A stretch of DNA of 64,000 nucleotides, from the NCBI GenBank assembly GCA_964539305.1, contig CAZIIM010000006.1, positions 1 to 64,000 of the forward strand, written 5' to 3'. The notes below the pieces were generated by a model. It saw nothing but the letters and a program-made list of their open reading frames with translations. It did not search any database and was not told the origin of the DNA. Shown piece by piece: positions 53,472 through 62,019 of the stretch. The translations under genes were made by a program, and so were the position numbers. Within the stretch, counting starts at the first letter, position 1. Each line of letters begins with the position of its first letter. The DNA comes from CAZNUM01 sp964539305. Lineage in GTDB: Bacteria; Fidelibacterota; Marinisomatia; Marinisomatales; TCS55.

Positions 53472-54784
53472 CCATTCAACCTGTTGATGTACGAAAAACG
53501 ATCGGCAACCATATGCTGGCTGATGGAATGGAACCCGTCATTGATTTAAAAAACAGCCACGGATCCTGGCTGGTGGATGCCCGCGACGGCCGGGAATACC
53601 TGGATCTATTTTCCATGTTTGCCTCCCTTTCTGTTGGTTACAACCACCCCTATCTTCTGGAAAACAAGGCTCGGTTATTGGAAGCGGCGTTAAATAAACC
53701 GACGAACTCGGACGTTTATTCCACCCAACTGGCTGAATTCGTCGACACCATGGGACGGGTAGCCCAGCCGGAGTACCTACCCTATTCTTTCTTTATTGAA
53801 GGTGGTGCCCTGGCGGTGGAGAATGCCTTAAAAACAGCCTTTGACTGGAAAGTGAGAAAAAACCTGGCCATCGGAAGAGGGGAGAAGGGCTCCCAGGTCA
53901 TCCATTTTAAGCAATGTTTTCACGGACGGACCGGCTACACTCTTTCCCTCACAGATTCACCGGACAAGCGCAAAACACTCTACTTTCCTAAATTTGATTG
54001 GCCCAGGATTACCAATCCAAAAATCAAATTCCCTCTGACGAAGGAAAATCTGGAAGAAATCCAGCGACTGGAATCCAAAGCATTGGATGAGATCAAAACA
54101 GCTTTATCTCAAAATCCGGACGATATTGCCGCCTTAATTATTGAACCGATTCAGGGTGAAGGCGGTGACAATCATTTCAGGGCTGAATTTTTCCATGCCC
54201 TGCGCGACCTGGCGGATGAAAACGAATTCCTCTTGATTTATGATGAAGTTCAGTCCGGCGTAGGGATTACGGGGGAAATGTGGGCTCACCAGTTATTTGG
54301 CAAAAAAGCCCGTCCTGATATTATCAGTTTTGGAAAGAAAACCCAGGTTTGCGGTATTTTTGTGGGGAACCGCGTCGATGAAGTAGAAGGCCATGTCTTT
54401 AAAGAATCGAGTCGAATAAACTCTACCTGGGGTGGGAATCTGGTAGACATGGTCCGTTTCACCATCTACCTGGAAATCATTGAACAGGATCACCTGGTCG
54501 AAAAGGCTAAGTCAACAGGCGCCTATTTATTAAACCAACTGGAAAATCTGGGGAATCGTTTTTCCGATTTAGTTTCCAATGTTCGGGGGCAAGGTCTTTT
54601 CTGTGCTTTTGATCTCCCCGATGGAGCCACCCGCGATCGGGCGATTCAGTTTATTGCAGAGGAGGGGGTTCTAATGCTGGGAAGCGGAGAGCGGTCCATA
54701 CGGTTCCGGCCCCATTTAAATGTAACCCAGGATGAACTTGATTTTGGACTGGGGAAAATTGAGGATGCCCTGAACCGCTTGTGA
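53468..54784 (+). CDS. lat: L-lysine 6-aminotransferase
   Basis: Class III PLP aminotransferase of 438 residues that transfers the epsilon-amino group of lysine to 2-oxoglutarate, giving 2-aminoadipate 6-semialdehyde. The LAT type is indicated by YLDLFSMFASLSVGYNHPYL, FFIEGGALAVENALKTAFDW, FKQCFHGRTGYTLSLT and the PLP lysine in IISFGKKTQVCGIF. The DEVQSGVGITG aspartate contacts the cofactor ring. The enzyme is coupled to the upstream dehydrogenase by ATGA and to rsmI downstream by a four-base overlap. Confidence 0.92.
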   Translation: MTIQPVDVRKTIGNHMLADGMEPVIDLKNSHGSWLVDARDGREYLDLFSMFASLSVGYNHPYLLENKARLLEAALNKPTNSDVYSTQLAEFVDTMGRVAQPEYLPYSFFIEGGALAVENALKTAFDWKVRKNLAIGRGEKGSQVIHFKQCFHGRTGYTLSLTDSPDKRKTLYFPKFDWPRITNPKIKFPLTKENLEEIQRLESKALDEIKTALSQNPDDIAALIIEPIQGEGGDNHFRAEFFHALRDLADENEFLLIYDEVQSGVGITGEMWAHQLFGKKARPDIISFGKKTQVCGIFVGNRVDEVEGHVFKESSRINSTWGGNLVDMVRFTIYLEIIEQDHLVEKAKSTGAYLLNQLENLGNRFSDLVSNVRGQGLFCAFDLPDGATRDRAIQFIAEEGVLMLGSGERSIRFRPHLNVTQDELDFGLGKIEDALNRL

Positions 54785-55482
54785 CTGTCGCTGCAAATTC
54801 AGGAACCCTGTACATTGTTTCCACTCCCATCGGTAATCTGGAAGACATCACCCACCGGGCACTGAGGATTTTAAAGGAAGTGCCCCTGATTGCAGCGGAG
54901 GATACCCGTCGCACGCGTCAACTATTGTCGCACTACCAGATTCACACCCCCCTGATCAGCTACTACGAACATAACCGTTTCACCCGGATTCCCCGGATCG
55001 TGGACCATCTGGTTTCAGGTCAGTCTTTGGCCGTCGTCACGGACGCAGGAACGCCCGGCATCAGTGACCCGGCCTATCGCTTGGTTCGGGCCGCACTGGA
55101 AGCCGATTGTAATATTGAAGCTATTCCCGGCGCTTCCGCCGTATTAACAGCCTTGGTCTCCTCGGGACTTCCCACCGACCGGTTTATTTTTGAAGGTTTT
55201 CTCCCGGCAAAGAAAGGCCGGAAACAACGCCTTAAACGCCTCCTGAATGAAGAAGCGACGATTATCTTTTTTGAAAGTCCGAACCGCCTTTTAAGGACCT
55301 TGAAGGATATCTTAACCCACTTAGGGGATCGACCGGCAGCCATTGGACGGGAGCTGACCAAACTGCACGAGGAAATCATCCGCGGAAAAGTATCGGAATT
55401 AATTTCACACTTTACAACGAAAGCCCCCCGGGGTGAATTTGTCATTATGGTAGGGAAGGAAGATCCAAATGTCTATTTTTAA
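54781..55482 (+). CDS. rsmI: 16S rRNA (cytidine-1402-2'-O)-methyltransferase
   Basis: Tetrapyrrole-methylase-fold enzyme, 233 residues, that methylates the ribose of C1402 in 16S rRNA. Motifs are VSTPIGNLEDITHRAL, AAEDTRRTRQLLSHY, VVTDAGTPGISDPAYRLV, IPGASAVLTALVSSG and LPTDRFIFEGFLPAKKGRK. The start is GTG, overlapping the stop of lat. It ends inside the start of tmk (14-base overlap). The C-terminal extension of longer RsmI proteins is short here. Confidence 0.95.
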   Translation: MTVAANSGTLYIVSTPIGNLEDITHRALRILKEVPLIAAEDTRRTRQLLSHYQIHTPLISYYEHNRFTRIPRIVDHLVSGQSLAVVTDAGTPGISDPAYRLVRAALEADCNIEAIPGASAVLTALVSSGLPTDRFIFEGFLPAKKGRKQRLKRLLNEEATIIFFESPNRLLRTLKDILTHLGDRPAAIGRELTKLHEEIIRGKVSELISHFTTKAPRGEFVIMVGKEDPNVYF

Positions 55483-56098
55483 CCGCGGCAGATTGATTAC
55501 ATTTGAAGGAATTGACGGATGCGGGAAGAGTACCCAGGTCAAACTCCTGGTGGAGGCGTTAAATCGGGATGGGAAAAAATCCATTCTGGTACGGGAGCCG
55601 GGAGGGACCCTCGTGTCTGAGGAAATCAGGGAAATTCTTCTCCATCGGCCCTCATCGGTACTTTGCGACCGAACGGAAGCCCTGTTAATGTGTGGCAGTC
55701 GGGCCCAGTTGACCTACGAAATTATCCTGCCCAATATTGAAGCGGGGATACATGTCATTGCAGACCGTTATTCCGATTCCACGTTGGCCTATCAGGGGGG
55801 TGGAAGGAAGTTGGATCTGGAATGGCTGATTAAATTAAACACCTTCGCCACCTATGGTTTGGAACCGGACGTGACTTTTTTTGTTGACCTATTACCGTCC
55901 GAGGCAGAACGGCGACGGAAACAGGAGAAGGATCGCATTGAACGGGCCGGCCTGGAATTACAAACCGCCGTCCGGAATGCCTACCTTGAGCTGGCCAAAC
56001 GGTTCCCGGAACGGATGGTTGTACTGGATGGTCATCAACCGGTGGATGTGATCCACAATGAAATCCTGTCTGAACTGAAAAGGAGAAAACTATTTTAA
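55469..56098 (+). CDS. tmk: Thymidylate kinase
   Basis: Phosphorylates dTMP to dTDP. 209 residues. P-loop TFEGIDGCGKSTQVKLL, the REPGGTLVSEEIRE segment with the DRX-type motif DRYSDSTLAYQGGGRKLD, and a LID region RRRKQEKDRIERAG. Length is normal. The ATG overlaps rsmI by 14 bases, and TAATG joins it to the protease gene, so translation of the whole run is probably coupled. Confidence 0.96.
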   Translation: MSIFNRGRLITFEGIDGCGKSTQVKLLVEALNRDGKKSILVREPGGTLVSEEIREILLHRPSSVLCDRTEALLMCGSRAQLTYEIILPNIEAGIHVIADRYSDSTLAYQGGGRKLDLEWLIKLNTFATYGLEPDVTFFVDLLPSEAERRRKQEKDRIERAGLELQTAVRNAYLELAKRFPERMVVLDGHQPVDVIHNEILSELKRRKLF

Positions 56099-57756
56099 TG
56101 CGTACATTTAAACATAACCGAAAATGGATCCTGCTCATCCTGGTGCTGGCAGTCGGTTCTCTGGCCCTGAGTCGCTCCGATTTTTACCGGAAGTTGGGGA
56201 AATCCCAACGGCTGATTAATGAAGTTTACAAGCAGGTTTTTGCCACCTATGTGGATGAACTGGATCCGGAAGCGTTCACCCGGGCCAGTATCCGGAATAT
56301 CACCGCCGCCCTGGACCCCTACACCGTTTACCTGGAAAAGGATGAACGGGACAATATCAATATCCTGGCTTACGGGAAATACGGCGGCGTCGGCATTCAG
56401 CTGGGATGGCGGAATAAACAACTCTCTGTTATTGCACCGATGGACGGAAGTCCTGCGAAAGCGGCCGGTATTCTCAGCGGAGATATCATTGTAAAAGTAG
56501 ATGACAAGAGTGTGGAGAAACTGTCTCTCGATGAAGCGGCGCACCTGATTCGGGGCGAACAGGGAACCACCGTGAAATTGACCATCAAACGTTACGGAAT
56601 TGATGAACTGCTGGATTTCAACATCACCCGGGCCAATATCAAGGTCAAGGATGTGACCTATTACGGGGAAGTGGCTTCGAGCACAGGTTACGTCCGGCTG
56701 AGCCGTTTCTCCCGGAATGCCCCATCGGAAATGCGGTCTGCCCTGAACGATTTAATGCAACAGAACGTCCATGACATCATCCTGGATCTCAGGGACAATC
56801 CGGGCGGATTATTGAATGCCGCCGTCTCGATTCTCGATATGTTGATTCCCAAGGACCAGTTACTGGTGACCACCAAGGGACGGACCCCGGAATCCAATAA
56901 AACTTTTTATTCGAAATCGGATCCCCTGGTGCCGGAATCGGTACCCATTACAGTCCTGATTAATCATGGCAGCGCCTCTGCCAGTGAAATCGTGGCCGGT
57001 GCCATTCAGGACCTGGACCGGGGGCTTATTCTGGGACAGAAATCCTTTGGAAAAGGACTGGTTCAGTCGGTATATAATCTGGACAAAACCAAAACCTTGA
57101 AAATCACTACCGCCAAATATTACATCCCCAGCGGGAGACTGATTCAGAAAAGCGATTATATTGACACCACTTTCATCCTGAACCGGGCCCACCTGGATAC
57201 GCTCTTCACAACCAAAAATGGCCGTACGGTAAAAGGCAGCGGCGGCATCACCCCTGACAGCATCATTGATTACGGTCCTGTACCGGTCCTTACAACCAAA
57301 TATTGGCGCAGGGGATATTTCTTTTCGTTTGCACAGAAATTCAAACACCAGTATACCTCCATGGAGGAAGTGGAAGCTGATTCAAGTCTTCTGGAAAAAT
57401 TCGCCCATTTCCTGGCCGATGAAACAGTTCATATTCAGTTACCTGGGGAGAAGGAACTGGAAAACCTGGACAAGAAAATCCATCAGGTGGACAGTACGAA
57501 TCAAACCGTTGAATCCGCTCTGGAAAAAATTGAATCGTTTTATGATCACCGTAAAAGCACCCTTTTTCAGACGGAGCGGGAAAAGATCCGGCAACAGTTA
57601 TTGATTGAATTCGCCGGGTTACTGGAAGGGCCGGCAGGGCGGACCAAACAGGTTCTGAAACACGATCCATCCATTGCCACCGCCATCGATCTCATGTCGG
57701 ATGAACTGGCTTACGATACCTTTCTGGCAAAATCGATGGCCGAATCGGCGAACTGA
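56098..57756 (+). CDS. C-terminal processing protease (S41 family)
   Basis: 552 residues. A signal anchor at residues about 10-24 (WILLILVLAVGSLALS), an N-terminal helical part, a PDZ domain (about 95-165: GGVGIQLGWRNKQLSVIAPM, then AGILSGDIIVKVDD), and the S41 core with the catalytic Ser in NHGSASASEIVAGAIQD and the catalytic Lys in GQKSFGKGLVQSV. The substrate-facing strand LDLRDNPGGLLNAAV is conserved. An extra C-terminal helical domain of about 150 residues follows. Such proteases trim periplasmic proteins at their C-termini. They are also common near T9SS-type organisms. Confidence 0.92.
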   Translation: MRTFKHNRKWILLILVLAVGSLALSRSDFYRKLGKSQRLINEVYKQVFATYVDELDPEAFTRASIRNITAALDPYTVYLEKDERDNINILAYGKYGGVGIQLGWRNKQLSVIAPMDGSPAKAAGILSGDIIVKVDDKSVEKLSLDEAAHLIRGEQGTTVKLTIKRYGIDELLDFNITRANIKVKDVTYYGEVASSTGYVRLSRFSRNAPSEMRSALNDLMQQNVHDIILDLRDNPGGLLNAAVSILDMLIPKDQLLVTTKGRTPESNKTFYSKSDPLVPESVPITVLINHGSASASEIVAGAIQDLDRGLILGQKSFGKGLVQSVYNLDKTKTLKITTAKYYIPSGRLIQKSDYIDTTFILNRAHLDTLFTTKNGRTVKGSGGITPDSIIDYGPVPVLTTKYWRRGYFFSFAQKFKHQYTSMEEVEADSSLLEKFAHFLADETVHIQLPGEKELENLDKKIHQVDSTNQTVESALEKIESFYDHRKSTLFQTEREKIRQQLLIEFAGLLEGPAGRTKQVLKHDPSIATAIDLMSDELAYDTFLAKSMAESAN

Positions 57757-57812
57757 AGATTAAACTTTCATTCTATTGAGGGATTCACTGTAAATTCCAC
57801 GGCTTTTTCAGG

Positions 57813-57886
<74 letters not shown>

Positions 57887-57940
57887 CAACCATTTTTCGA
57901 ATAAATATGACTTCTGACTATTCAGTTTACTTCGTCTGTC

Positions 57941-57960
57941 CTGCGGATTCCGAGCCGCAG
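57941..57960. repeat. Hairpin between tRNA-Val and thrS
   Basis: CTGCGG pairs with CCGCAG around an eight-base loop. It has no T-run, so it may be a weak terminator for the tRNA transcript or part of the thrS leader. The spacer 57887-58014 otherwise holds only a 27-codon ORF (57907-57990) without a ribosome binding site. Confidence 0.3.
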
Positions 57961-58014
57961 CGGCCTTTCTATACTCCATTTACCATTTAATTTGTCACTA
58001 CCTACCACTCATTC

Positions 58015-59970
58015 ATGAATCAGATTACGATCACTTTTCCGGATCAATCCACCAAACAGTACCCCTCCGGTATAACCCCGTTGGAGATTGCACGTCAGAT
58101 TGGTCCACGGCTGGCCAAGGATACTGTGGCGGCCGAAGTCAACGGTCAACTGGTGGACCTGAACCGGCCCCTGAATGAGAATGCGGAGCTGAAACTGCTC
58201 ACGGCGACCACTCCGGAAGGACATGAAGTTCTGCTTCACAGCACCGCCCATTTAATGGCTCAGGCCGTAAAAGCCCTGTATCCCGATGTGAAAATCACCA
58301 TCGGTCCAGCCATTGAAAACGGCTTTTACTACGATTTTGACCTGGAAGGAACCTTTTCCGACGAGGACCTGGATAAAATAGAAGCAAAAATGCGGGAACT
58401 GGCGAAGGAGGATCTGGATATTCAGCGCCAGGAATTGAGCCGGAAGGAAGCCCTGGCCTTGTTTAAACAGCGCGGTGAAGATTACAAGGTGGAAATCATT
58501 AAAGCGATTGATCCCAAGGATACGATTTCAGCCTACCGCCAGGGCGATTTCATTGATCTCTGTCGCGGCCCGCACGTCCCCAGCACTGGCCGGATTAAAT
58601 ATTTCAAATTACTCACTACCTCCGGGGCTTACTGGCGTGGAAATGAAAACAATAAAATGCTCCAGCGCATTTATGGGACGGCCTTTGGTTCCAAACAGTT
58701 GTTAAAAGATTACCTCCATTTCCTGGAGGAGGCCAAAAAACGGGACCACCGTAAACTGGGTCGGGAGCTTGAAATCTACACCTTTGACCAGGAAGTGGGT
58801 CCGGGTCTGCCGCTCTGGTTGCCCAACGGAGCCATCATCATTGAAGAACTGGAAAAACTGGCCAAGGAAACCGAACAGGAGGCAGGTTATTTACGGGTGC
58901 GGACGCCCCACCTGACCAAGGGCAGCCTTTATGAAAAATCAGGTCACCTGGAATTGTACAAGGAGGCCATGTATCCGGCCATGGACATTGATGGCATCAA
59001 GTATTACATCAAACCCATGAATTGCCCCCACCACCATAAAATTTATGCCGCCCTGCCCAAAAGTTACCGCGATCTGCCTTACCGCCTGGCAGAATACGGC
59101 ACATGTTACCGCTATGAAAAATCCGGGCAGTTATTTGGACTGATGCGCGTCCGCAGCATGCAGATGAATGACGCCCATATTTACTGCACACAGGACCAAT
59201 TCGAGGATGAATTCCTCGCCGTCTGCCAGATGTATTTGAAATATTTCGACATTTTCGGCATCGACAAGTACGAAATGCGCCTGAGCCTCCACGATCAGGA
59301 AGGCCTGGGGAAGAAATACATTGACGAACCGGAACTGTGGCAGGAAACAGAGAAAGCCGTCCGGAAGGCTCTGGACAAAGGCGGTATCCACTACACCGAA
59401 ATTCCGGGGGAAGCGGCATTTTACGGACCGAAAATTGATGTTCAGGTCTGGAGCGCCATTGGCAAAGAATTCACCCTGGCCACCAACCAGGTGGATTTCG
59501 CCATTCCAAAACGGTTTAACCTGACCTACACGACCCAGGATGGAAGGGAAGAAACCCCCTTGTGCATCCACCGGGCGCCCTTGAGCACCCATGAACGTTT
59601 CATCGGTTTTTTAATCGAGCATTTTGGGGGCGATTTTCCTCTTTGGCTGGCGCCGGTACAAATGATTATTCTACCCATATCCGAAAAAGTTTTAGACTAC
59701 GGCCGGACACTCGAAAAAACTTTCAGAGCCGGCGGAATCCGTGTACAGCTGGATGATCGTCCCGACAAAATCGGGGCAAAAATACGTCAAGCTGAGTTGA
59801 AGAAAATTCCAGTAATGGCCATCATCGGGGAACGGGAGGCCCAATCCGGATCCGTTTCCCTTCGCCGGCGCCTGGTGGGGGATCTGGGGTCCACACCGGC
59901 TGAAACACTGCTGGAAGAACTGCAATCCGAAATAAAAGACAGGAGAAGAACCGATCGCAAAAAAGGATAA
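58015..59970 (+). CDS. thrS: Threonine--tRNA ligase
   Basis: Class II synthetase, 651 residues with the full domain set: TGS domain (about 1-62), editing domain with HSTAHLMAQAVKALYP and the zinc-like CRGPHVPSTGRIK, catalytic core with KPMNCPHHHKIYA and YEKSGQLFGLMRVRSMQMND, and the C-terminal anticodon-binding domain (about 545-645). It is the first gene of the thrS-infC-rpmI-rplT-pheS-pheT cluster. Its last 17 bases overlap infC. No threonine T-box leader or Thr-rich leader peptide is apparent upstream. Confidence 0.97.
   Translation: MNQITITFPDQSTKQYPSGITPLEIARQIGPRLAKDTVAAEVNGQLVDLNRPLNENAELKLLTATTPEGHEVLLHSTAHLMAQAVKALYPDVKITIGPAIENGFYYDFDLEGTFSDEDLDKIEAKMRELAKEDLDIQRQELSRKEALALFKQRGEDYKVEIIKAIDPKDTISAYRQGDFIDLCRGPHVPSTGRIKYFKLLTTSGAYWRGNENNKMLQRIYGTAFGSKQLLKDYLHFLEEAKKRDHRKLGRELEIYTFDQEVGPGLPLWLPNGAIIIEELEKLAKETEQEAGYLRVRTPHLTKGSLYEKSGHLELYKEAMYPAMDIDGIKYYIKPMNCPHHHKIYAALPKSYRDLPYRLAEYGTCYRYEKSGQLFGLMRVRSMQMNDAHIYCTQDQFEDEFLAVCQMYLKYFDIFGIDKYEMRLSLHDQEGLGKKYIDEPELWQETEKAVRKALDKGGIHYTEIPGEAAFYGPKIDVQVWSAIGKEFTLATNQVDFAIPKRFNLTYTTQDGREETPLCIHRAPLSTHERFIGFLIEHFGGDFPLWLAPVQMIILPISEKVLDYGRTLEKTFRAGGIRVQLDDRPDKIGAKIRQAELKKIPVMAIIGEREAQSGSVSLRRRLVGDLGSTPAETLLEELQSEIKDRRRTDRKKG
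59941..59956 (+). promoter_or_regulatory. infC ribosome binding site and rare AUC start codon
   Basis: AGGAG (59941-59945) is followed after 8 bases by ATC (59954-59956), which begins the IF-3 reading frame. There is no ATG, GTG or TTG in frame that keeps the conserved N-terminus. Rare AUU/AUC/AUA starts are a known device by which IF-3 represses its own mRNA. Confidence 0.85.
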
Positions 59971-60475
59971 TACCCGAATCAATGAGGATATTACGGCGGA
60001 AGAAGTCCGGCTAATATCGGAGACAGGGGAACAGCTCGGAATTGTTCCCATTAACGATGCCCTGGAGCGGGCAGCAGAAGCAAATCTGGATCTGGTTGAG
60101 GTGGCGCCCAATGCCAAACCGCCGGTGGTCAAAATTCTGAATTACGGAAAATTAAAGTACGAAGAAAAAAAGAAGGCCCAGGCCAGCAAAAAGAAACAGC
60201 ACGTTATTAAGGTGAAGGAAATCCGGGTGCGGCCAAGGATAGATGATAATGACCTGCTGACGAAGGTAAACCTAGGAAAGAAATTTTTACAGGATGGTTG
60301 TAAATTGAAAGTTACACTCATGTTCCGGGGGCGGGAACTGGCCCGTCAGGACCTGGGGATCCTGGTTCTGGATCGCATTATTGAAATGCTCAGCGACGTG
60401 GCTGAAGTAGAAAAAGAAAATGAATTGGAAGGTCGATCACAATCGATCATTTTAACTGCTAAAAGGAGTAGTTAG
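59954..60475 (+). CDS. infC: Translation initiation factor IF-3 (AUC start)
   Basis: 173 residues when started at ATC 59954, the normal family length. The N-terminal domain reads AKKDNTRINEDITAEEVRLI, then GEQLGIVPINDALERAAE and the linker LDLVEVAPNAKPPVVKILNY, all conserved. The C-terminal domain has KKKQHVIKVKEIRVRPRID and VTLMFRGRELARQDLG. The first conventional start (GTG 60101) would remove the whole N-terminal domain. IF-3 rejects non-standard initiation codons, so the AUC start implies autoregulation. The coding region overlaps thrS by 17 bases, and the AGGAG near its end serves rpmI. Confidence 0.93.
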   Translation: MAKKDNTRINEDITAEEVRLISETGEQLGIVPINDALERAAEANLDLVEVAPNAKPPVVKILNYGKLKYEEKKKAQASKKKQHVIKVKEIRVRPRIDDNDLLTKVNLGKKFLQDGCKLKVTLMFRGRELARQDLGILVLDRIIEMLSDVAEVEKENELEGRSQSIILTAKRSS

Positions 60476-60478
60476 TCA

Positions 60479-60673
60479 ATGCCGAAGCAGAAAACAAGAC
60501 GCAGTGCAGCCAAGCGCTTTCGCCTGACCGGCACTGGAAAAATAAGACGGAATAAAGCAAACCATAGTCACATGCTCATTCGCCGTTCCAACAGCGCCAA
60601 ACGCAAGATGCGTCGGGCGGGACTGGTGGACAGTACGGAAGAAAAACGCGTCCGGCGGATGATCGCACACTAA
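60479..60673 (+). CDS. rpmI: Large-subunit ribosomal protein bL35
   Basis: 64 residues, basic, with the family pattern KQKTRRSAAKRFRLTGTGKI and NKANHSHML, ending in an arginine-rich helix. It follows infC by 3 bases, and its ribosome binding site (AAGGAGTAG) is inside the last infC codons. The cluster order infC-rpmI-rplT confirms it. Confidence 0.96.
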   Translation: MPKQKTRRSAAKRFRLTGTGKIRRNKANHSHMLIRRSNSAKRKMRRAGLVDSTEEKRVRRMIAH

Positions 60674-60685
60674 AAGGAAGACAGC

Positions 60686-61033
60686 ATGCCAAGAGCGAAT
60701 AGTTCTGTGCCCCGGCACAGACAACATCGAAAGATCGTAAAGCAGGCCAAGGGCTACTATGGTGCCCGGAGCCGCAACTTCAAGGCTGCCAAAGATGCAG
60801 TCACTAAAGCGGGGCTCTATGCCTACCGCGACCGCCGACAACGAAAACGTCAATTTAGACGGCTCTGGATCGTGCGAATTAATGCGGCTGCCCGGCAACA
60901 TGGATTGTCCTATTCTGCCTTCATTTCAGGTCTGAAAAACAAAGGCATCGAACTGGATCGGAAAGTACTGGCGGACCTGGCCATGAACGATCCCAGTGCC
61001 TTTGGTGAACTTGCAAAGGCCGTGAAAGGCTGA
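60686..61033 (+). CDS. rplT: Large-subunit ribosomal protein bL20
   Basis: 115 residues. Typical bL20: basic extended N-terminus HRQHRKIVKQAKGYYGARS, then FKAAKDAVTKAGLYAYRDRR and LWIVRINAAARQHGLSYSAF, with the C-terminal LDRKVLADLAMNDPSAF domain. It binds 23S rRNA early in assembly and in other bacteria represses this operon. It overlaps pheS by one base (TGATG). Confidence 0.97.
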   Translation: MPRANSSVPRHRQHRKIVKQAKGYYGARSRNFKAAKDAVTKAGLYAYRDRRQRKRQFRRLWIVRINAAARQHGLSYSAFISGLKNKGIELDRKVLADLAMNDPSAFGELAKAVKG

Positions 61034-62019
61034 TGCAACTTAAGGAATCGGTCACATCGGTCCGGAAGCAATTCCGGGCCGATACTGATCCCTTTCCAAC
61101 TTCTGCCCAGGAAGCAGAAGCCCTCCGAATCAAATATTTCGGCCGCAAAGGCCTGGTGACGCGCCTGTTCGTCCAGCTGAAGGAAGTCCCCCCGGAAGAA
61201 CGACCGTCCATGGGAAAAGCGTTGAACGATCTGAAACGGGAATTAAGCGAACAGTTCGAGACCCTGATTTCCCAGACCGCCGCTACGACCGCCCGTCACG
61301 AAGAAGTAGATTACACCTTACCGGGGATTCCCTTTTATCCCGGTCATGTGCACCCACTCCAGCAGACGCTGGAAGAAATTAAAACCATTTTTCAGAATAT
61401 CGGTTTCGGAGTCGCCTACGGACCTGAGATTGACGATGATTTTCACAATTTTTCCGCCCTGAATTTTCCCCCGGACCATCCGGCGCGGGATATGCAGGAC
61501 ACGTTCTTTATTCAGCCGGATGTCGTTCTCAGAACCCACACTTCCAATGTTCAAATCCATTTAATGGAAGAACAGTCACCACCCCTTCGTTACATCATTC
61601 CCGGCCGGGTGTATCGGAACGAGGCCATCAGTTTCAAAAGTTACTGCCTGTTTCACCAGGTGGAAGGGCTGTTTGTGGCCGAACAGGTTTCCTTTGCCGA
61701 ATTAAAGGGCACCCTGGAATATTTTGTCAAACGAATGTTCGGTCCCAACACAAAAACCCGTTTCCGGCCCAGTTTCTTCCCGTTCACCGAACCGAGCGCG
61801 GAAGTGGACATCTGGAATGAAAAACGGGGGCAATGGCTGGAAATTCTGGGCTGTGGTATGGTGGACCCGGCGGTGTTCGAAGCGGTGGGGTATGACCCGG
61901 AAAAGTGGCATGGCTACGCCTTTGGAATGGGAATTGAACGGATTGCCATGCTGAAATATGGTATTGACGACATCCGCATGTTCTACCAGGGGGATGTCCG
62001 TTTTCTGGGGCAGTTCTGA
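61033..62019 (+). CDS. pheS: Phenylalanine--tRNA ligase alpha subunit
   Basis: 328 residues, class II. The N-terminal coiled-coil (about 1-90, ALRIKYFGRKGLVTRLF) is followed by the core with PGHVHPLQQTLEEIKTIF, HPARDMQDTFFI, VYRNEAISFKSYCLFHQVEG and motif 3 in FGMGIERIAMLKYGIDDIR. It makes the alpha2-beta2 enzyme with PheT. TGATG couples it to pheT. Confidence 0.97.
   Translation: MQLKESVTSVRKQFRADTDPFPTSAQEAEALRIKYFGRKGLVTRLFVQLKEVPPEERPSMGKALNDLKRELSEQFETLISQTAATTARHEEVDYTLPGIPFYPGHVHPLQQTLEEIKTIFQNIGFGVAYGPEIDDDFHNFSALNFPPDHPARDMQDTFFIQPDVVLRTHTSNVQIHLMEEQSPPLRYIIPGRVYRNEAISFKSYCLFHQVEGLFVAEQVSFAELKGTLEYFVKRMFGPNTKTRFRPSFFPFTEPSAEVDIWNEKRGQWLEILGCGMVDPAVFEAVGYDPEKWHGYAFGMGIERIAMLKYGIDDIRMFYQGDVRFLGQF

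Noticed and set aside
57907..57990. 27-codon ORF before thrS as a leader peptide or T-box
   Set aside because: It has only three threonines, no ribosome binding site and no antiterminator/terminator pair; no T-box sequence is visible.
60101..60475. IF-3 starting at GTG 60101
   Set aside because: It removes the conserved N-terminal domain, which is intact in the same frame upstream to ATC 59954.
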